Source: Paenibacillus spongiae
Lineage (GTDB): Bacteria; Bacillota; Bacilli; Paenibacillales; Paenibacillaceae
Direction: 5' to 3'
Assembly: GCF_024734895.1 (NCBI RefSeq)
Contig: NZ_CP091430.1
Coordinates: 4,482,501-4,546,500 of the forward strand
DNA length: 64,000 nucleotides
The notes under the pieces were generated by a model. It was not told where the DNA came from and ran no database searches. It saw only the letters and a list, made by a program, of their open reading frames with translations. Positions within the stretch are counted from its first letter, which is position 1, and each line of letters starts with the position of its first letter. Made by a program: the position numbers and the translations under genes. Of the stretch, positions 59,834 to 64,000 are shown piece by piece.

Positions 59834-61955
59834 TGTTACCCCCGTTGTCGTTACTGCTGTTGCTGCCTGTGTTATCCGGTTCCGTCTGCACCGGTGTATC
59901 TTCCGGCTGTTCAATGCCAGGTACCGTTTCCGGAGACGAATCCGCGCCCGACTTTATGTCGTCATACGATCTGGAGAACGCGTCCACGTATTCGCCATCC
60001 CGGTATATTTCGACTCTGGCTTCCGTATTCGGGGCTAACACAACTTTGACAGGGAAAGACTCCGTATTGTTAATTTTGCGTTTGCCCCCTTTCTGGTTCT
60101 CGCCGCGGGCATCCGAATACTTGATTTCGATTTCACTTGTTCTGCCGGCGAAAGCTGGCGAGATGACGATATTGAACGTATACTCGATCGCATCCTCCGG
60201 CAGCCCGCTGCTGACGGTCAAGGTTATTTCGGACCCTTTCGTTACCAGGTCATTCGGTTTGAACGGGTGCTGATCGAGAACTTTGCCTGCTTCTTCGCGG
60301 TAGCTCGGCTCGCGGACCGTATTCGCCTCGTTCACCGTGAGCCCCAGCGATTTCAGCAGCTTGATCGCTTCCGCCTCGGTTTTATTCGTCAAGGTCGGCA
60401 TCGGGAACGTCTCCTGCCCCTTGCTCACCGTGAACGTAAACGTGGCCTGCTTCGGATCGAAGTCCGTGCCGGCATCCGGCGTCTGACCAAGGATCGTTCC
60501 AGGCTTCTCATCACTGAATTCCCCGTCGGACTTGATACGTTCCTCCGATACGCCTAAGCTGATCAGCTCTTCCTTCACATCATTGAAGGATTGGCCCGTA
60601 TAGTCGGCCAGCTTCTCCAGCTTCGGTCCCGTGCTGACGTACAGCTTGATCCAGGAACCAACCTTGACGCGCTGATTCTGCTTGGACTGATCGTAAACAA
60701 TGTCTTTCGGGACGCCTTCTTTGTCCATGTATACGGTCGGTTCTTCTAATCTCAATCCCACTTTTTCCAATTCCTGTTTCGCATCGGTAAAGGTCTTGTT
60801 CACGACGTAAGGAACCTCGACCTCCTCGATGTCGAACCATCCCCGCACCGTCATAGCACCCCAATAAACAAGGGCAATAACAAGGAGCGTCGTGAATACC
60901 GCGATAACAGGCTTGACCCACCGGCGGCGCTTGGGCTCCTCGGATAACCCGTTGGACTCCCATCTGTCATCCTGGTTCTCTTCCGCATCGGCCCGTTCAG
61001 CGCGCTCGGGACGCGAAGCCGATGATGAAGGAGCGGCCAGCGTCTCGAGCGATCCGCCGCGAATCGCAGGCATGATGCGGGTCTCGTCCATATCGCCCGG
61101 ATGGGTATTGAACGAAATCTTGGGCTCTGTAAGCCGCTCCGGCAGCAGGCATGTATCCAGATCGTGCAGCATCTCTTCCGCAGACGAGTAACGCTCATCC
61201 GGATTTTTACGCATGGCCCGCAGAATAATGTTCTCCACGCTTTGCGGGATATAAGGATTGACTGCGCGAGGCTCCTCAAATGTCTCCTGAAGATGCTTGA
61301 GCGCAACGCTGATCGGGCTTTCGCCCAAAAACGGCAGCCTTCCGGTCAGCATTTGATAGAGAACGATCCCAAGCGAGTACAAATCGGACTTCTCGCCTGT
61401 GCTGATGCCCTTGGCATGCTCCGGCGAGAAATAATGTACAGAACCGACAACGGAACCCGTCTGTGTAATCGTTGAGGACGTCACAGCACGGGCAATCCCG
61501 AAGTCGGTCACCTTAACGCGCCCATTGTTGCCGATCAAGATGTTATGCGGCTTAATATCGCGATGTATGATTTGATTATGATGAGCATGTTCCAACGCAT
61601 CGCATATCTGAACTGCGATATGTACCGCTTCTTCGGTCTGCAGCGGCGCACGCTCTTGTATGATTTCGTTTAAATTGTGCCCTTCCACATACTCCATCAC
61701 AATGTAATGCGTGTCTTCCTCTTGGCCGACGTCGTAGATGCTCACGACGTTCGGGTGAGAAAGAGCGGCCGCCGACTGTGCTTCCCGCCGGAAGCGCCGG
61801 ATAAAGTCTTCGTCATGCGTAAACTGCTGACGCAGCACCTTGACGGCTACTTTCCGGTTCAATAATATATCATGGGCTTTGTAGACGAGCGCCATGCCGC
61901 CCCCGCCGATGCGGGTGATGATTTCGTACCTTCCGCCTAATTCATGTCCAATCAT
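59811..61955 (-). CDS. prkC: Eukaryotic-like Ser/Thr kinase with PASTA domains
   Basis: A 714-residue membrane kinase. Kinase domain (about 1-270): glycine loop IGGGGMALVYKA, AVKVLRQQ lysine, HRDIKPHNIL, DFGIARA and APE-like SPEHAKG. One helix (about 345-365) precedes three extracellular PASTA repeats (from about 378) that bind muropeptides and lipid II, and a Pro/Ser/Asn-rich C-tail. It signals spore germination and wall state in Bacillus. The ATG at 61955 is favoured over the GTG at 61964 by GAGAGG spacing. Overlaps with prpC and rsgA imply one operon. Confidence 0.95.
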   Translation of the reverse strand: MIGHELGGRYEIITRIGGGGMALVYKAHDILLNRKVAVKVLRQQFTHDEDFIRRFRREAQSAAALSHPNVVSIYDVGQEEDTHYIVMEYVEGHNLNEIIQERAPLQTEEAVHIAVQICDALEHAHHNQIIHRDIKPHNILIGNNGRVKVTDFGIARAVTSSTITQTGSVVGSVHYFSPEHAKGISTGEKSDLYSLGIVLYQMLTGRLPFLGESPISVALKHLQETFEEPRAVNPYIPQSVENIILRAMRKNPDERYSSAEEMLHDLDTCLLPERLTEPKISFNTHPGDMDETRIMPAIRGGSLETLAAPSSSASRPERAERADAEENQDDRWESNGLSEEPKRRRWVKPVIAVFTTLLVIALVYWGAMTVRGWFDIEEVEVPYVVNKTFTDAKQELEKVGLRLEEPTVYMDKEGVPKDIVYDQSKQNQRVKVGSWIKLYVSTGPKLEKLADYTGQSFNDVKEELISLGVSEERIKSDGEFSDEKPGTILGQTPDAGTDFDPKQATFTFTVSKGQETFPMPTLTNKTEAEAIKLLKSLGLTVNEANTVREPSYREEAGKVLDQHPFKPNDLVTKGSEITLTVSSGLPEDAIEYTFNIVISPAFAGRTSEIEIKYSDARGENQKGGKRKINNTESFPVKVVLAPNTEARVEIYRDGEYVDAFSRSYDDIKSGADSSPETVPGIEQPEDTPVQTEPDNTGSNSSNDNGGNNAGQQPQ

Positions 61956-61960
61956 GTCGC

Positions 61961-62716
61961 TCACCTCTCTTGCTCCGTGTCGTCGGCATGATGCAGCAGG
62001 ACGACCGTAATGTTATCGTCTCCGCCAGCTTGAAGTGCCAATTGAACGAGCCGATCCGCTTTGCCGTCCAGATCGAGCTCATTCGACTGCAGCGTTTCGC
62101 GCAGCTGTTCATCTGTGACCATATTGCTGAGCCCATCGCTGCATAGAAGCAGCAGATCGCCTTCCGCCCATGAAATCCCGCGCACATCGACTTCAACCTG
62201 CGCATCTGTACCGAGAGCTCTTGTCAGCACATTCTTGCGAGGATGGTTTGCAGCTTCCTCCGGACTGATTTGTCCGGACTTAGCCAGCTCGTTGACCAGC
62301 GTGTGATCTTCGGTCAGCCGGGTAAGCTCGCCGTCCCGCCACATGTATGCCCGGCTATCGCCAATGTGCCCGATAACTCCATTATCCGCTTGGATCAAAG
62401 CCGCAACGACCGTCGTACCCATGTTATGGTATTGGTCGTTGCGCGACGCCATATCGTATATCACTTCGTTGGCTTGCAAAATCGTCTGCCGGATGAGCAT
62501 TTTGCGCTCATCGAGCGATAATACGGCTGTCTTGCCCTGAAGGGAATCGCGGAATGTATCCACTGCCAATTGGCTGGCCACATCACCAGCCTGATGCCCG
62601 CCCATGCCATCGGCTACGATGGCAATGACGAGCCCGCTATCCTGCTGCTCTGCCCAAGCGCGATCTTCGTTCACAAGCCGGATACGGCCGATATCGCTGC
62701 GATACGCTATTTTCAT
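61961..62716 (-). CDS. prpC: PP2C-family Ser/Thr phosphatase
   Basis: A 251-residue metal-dependent phosphatase opposing PrkC. Motifs: VNEDRAW (metal Asp), ADGMGGHQAGD, MGTTVVAAL, HIGDSRAY, and LLLCSDGLSNMVTD with GGDDNITVVLL at the C-terminus. The frame extends upstream, but GGGGTG nine bases before the ATG at 62716 fixes the start. It sits directly before prkC. Confidence 0.94.
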   Translation of the reverse strand: MKIAYRSDIGRIRLVNEDRAWAEQQDSGLVIAIVADGMGGHQAGDVASQLAVDTFRDSLQGKTAVLSLDERKMLIRQTILQANEVIYDMASRNDQYHNMGTTVVAALIQADNGVIGHIGDSRAYMWRDGELTRLTEDHTLVNELAKSGQISPEEAANHPRKNVLTRALGTDAQVEVDVRGISWAEGDLLLLCSDGLSNMVTDEQLRETLQSNELDLDGKADRLVQLALQAGGDDNITVVLLHHADDTEQER

Positions 62717-62724
62717 TAATCGAA

Positions 62725-63771
62725 TCACCCCGTCGTGGACTCCATATGTTTCGCCCGTAGCTGTCCGCAAGCTGCCGCAATATCATGACCCTGTTCTCTG
62801 CGGATTGTGGCATTGACTTTGTTGCGTTCGAGAATGCGTTGAAATTCGAAGATTTGCTCCCTTGGCGTCCGAACGTATTTACGCTCCGGCACGTGGTTAA
62901 CCGGTATGAGGTTCACATGGCAGAGCATCCCTTGCAGAACCCGAGCAAGCTCTTCCGCATGCTCGTTCTGGTCGTTGACGCCGCCGATCAGCGCATACTC
63001 GAACGTAATTCTGCGGCCGGTCTTCGCAATGTAATAGCGGCAAGCCTCCATCACTTCCTCGAACGGGAAGCGCCGGTTAACCGGCATCAGCTTGGAGCGG
63101 AGCGCATCGTTAGGCGCATGGATGGACAATGCAAGATTGATCTGCGTATTCTCCTCCGCGAACTTGTACATGCTCGGCACGATGCCGCTGGTCGAGACCG
63201 TAATATGGCGTTGGCCGATATTAAGGCCTTTCTCGTGGATCATCGTGCGCAGGAACGTCATCGTCGCTTCATAGTTCTCAAAGGGTTCGCCCGAACCCAT
63301 GATGACGATGCTGGATACCCGCTCATTCGTCTCATCGAGAATTTGCTGGGCGGTCACCACCTGAGCGACGATTTCGCCAGCCGTCAGGTTGCGCTTCAGC
63401 CCGCCCAGCGTCGATGCGCAGAACGTACAGCCGATCCGGCAGCCGACCTGCGTCGTAACGCATATGCTGTTGCCGTAGCTGTGGCGCATGATAACCGTCT
63501 CGATCGCGTGCTCGTCATGCAAGCCGAACAAGAACTTGACCGTTCCGTCTTTCGATTCGAAGCGCGTAATCTCATTGAGCGTCACAAATTGAAACTGGTC
63601 GTCCAGCTTCTCACGCAGCGCCTTCGGCAAATTGCTCATATCCTCAAAACTTTTGACTCGCTTCACATAGAGCCAATCGAATAATTGAGCGCCGCGAAAC
63701 GCCGGTTCATTATTTTCTTTCATCCATTCTTGCAGTTGGTCTAACGTATAGTCGTAGATGAATGGTTTCAT
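62725..63771 (-). CDS. rlmN: Dual-specificity rRNA/tRNA adenine C2 methyltransferase
   Basis: A 348-residue radical-SAM enzyme that methylates C2 of A2503 in 23S rRNA and A37 in some tRNAs. The radical SAM cysteines are C111, C115 and C118 (CxxxCxxC in [12 protein letters not shown]). A second catalytic Cys is in the C-terminal half ([12 protein letters not shown]). AGGTG about eight bases before the ATG at 63771 fixes the start. It precedes prpC by eight bases. Confidence 0.95.
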   Translation of the reverse strand: MKPFIYDYTLDQLQEWMKENNEPAFRGAQLFDWLYVKRVKSFEDMSNLPKALREKLDDQFQFVTLNEITRFESKDGTVKFLFGLHDEHAIETVIMRHSYGNSICVTTQVGCRIGCTFCASTLGGLKRNLTAGEIVAQVVTAQQILDETNERVSSIVIMGSGEPFENYEATMTFLRTMIHEKGLNIGQRHITVSTSGIVPSMYKFAEENTQINLALSIHAPNDALRSKLMPVNRRFPFEEVMEACRYYIAKTGRRITFEYALIGGVNDQNEHAEELARVLQGMLCHVNLIPVNHVPERKYVRTPREQIFEFQRILERNKVNATIRREQGHDIAAACGQLRAKHMESTTG

Positions 63772-63886
63772 CGTTTCACACCTATTTCTTTCATTGAATA
63801 GTGCGGCAACCCGCCGCATCGATTTATTTTACCACAAACGCCCATGACAGGCTACAAGAGCCGCCATAGGCGCCAGTTCATGGGGG

Positions 63887-64000
63887 TTATTGCTGACGCT
63901 TGAGCTTCGCAATAAAGAATCCGTCGCTGCCGAAATGTTGGGGCAGCAGCTGCGCATAGCCATGAAATTGACCGTCGACTACGCCAGCTTCCCGCAGCGG
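63887..64000 (-). CDS. rsmB: 16S rRNA cytosine methyltransferase RsmB, C-terminal fragment
   Basis: The window ends inside this gene. The last 37 codons, ending GSDGFFIAKLKRQQ, match the C-terminus of RsmB/Sun. In Bacillus rsmB precedes rlmN and prpC in the same order. The N-terminus lies beyond the window. A CCCATGA/TCATGGG repeat (63841-63884) lies between it and rlmN. Confidence 0.8.
   Translation of the reverse strand, partial: PLREAGVVDGQFHGYAQLLPQHFGSDGFFIAKLKRQQ

Overview
The window looks like chromosomal DNA from an endospore-forming, low-to-mid GC Bacillota, most likely a Paenibacillus or close relative. Three things point that way. The gene set is that of a Bacillales spore former: SpoVM, a SpoVIF-like protein, a GerMN lipoprotein, a PASTA kinase, DynA and topoisomerase IV. 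Protein similarity recalled from Bacillus is high but not identical. SLH and copper-amine-oxidase-N envelope proteins are typical of Paenibacillus. I see no rRNA, tRNA, CRISPR array, prophage or insertion sequence. The genus is an inference.

Layout. 1-3 kb: start of a cytochrome aa3 quinol oxidase operon (qoxA, then qoxB, cut by the window edge). 3-5.4 kb: a squalene-hopene/sporulenol cyclase. 5.5-12 kb: an XRE regulator, a 7TM lipoprotein histidine kinase that apparently starts at ATT, a divergent response regulator, and a tight run of an RNA methyltransferase, a pseudouridine synthase and a CapA lipoprotein. 12-17.5 kb: MarR, a 55-aa protein and topoisomerase IV (parE-parC). 17.5-25.5 kb: an ABC-2 transporter pair, an SGNH hydrolase, purT with a structured leader, and a heterodimeric ABC exporter. 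25.8-30.5 kb: a two-headed dynamin (DynA) broken by one frameshift, an 88-aa protein and endonuclease III. 30.7-35.4 kb: an envelope cluster (amidase, GerMN lipoprotein, SLH protein). 35.6-38.8 kb: leuCD with a divergent LysR regulator.

38.7-48.0 kb is the most interesting stretch. mtnU and mtnE (methionine salvage) are followed by a T-box leader and proB-proA-proC, which run by overlapping start and stop codons into mtnW-mtnX-mtnB. Methionine salvage genes therefore appear to sit in a proline operon that should answer to uncharged tRNA-Pro; I could find no SAM riboswitch in front of any mtn gene here. A 66-69 bp tandem repeat that encodes hairpins lies between proB and proA. Next comes a MerR-methyltransferase fusion with a textbook MerR-type promoter (19-bp spacer with a dyad inside it).

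49-64 kb: a DUF2515 protein, an SRAP-type DNA-protein crosslink protein, a SpoVIF-like protein, and then a block with the order known from Bacillus subtilis (recG, DegV/FakB, FakA, Asp23, rpmB, spoVM, rpe, rsgA, prkC, prpC, rlmN, rsmB). This block couples envelope signalling (PASTA kinase and its phosphatase), ribosome maturation and fatty-acid phosphorylation. spoVM is only 26 codons long and is easily missed.

No single unheard-of system is proven here. The best candidates for something undescribed are the pro-mtn joint operon with its intercistronic repeat, the purT leader RNA, the MerR-methyltransferase switch, and the ATT-initiated sensor kinase.
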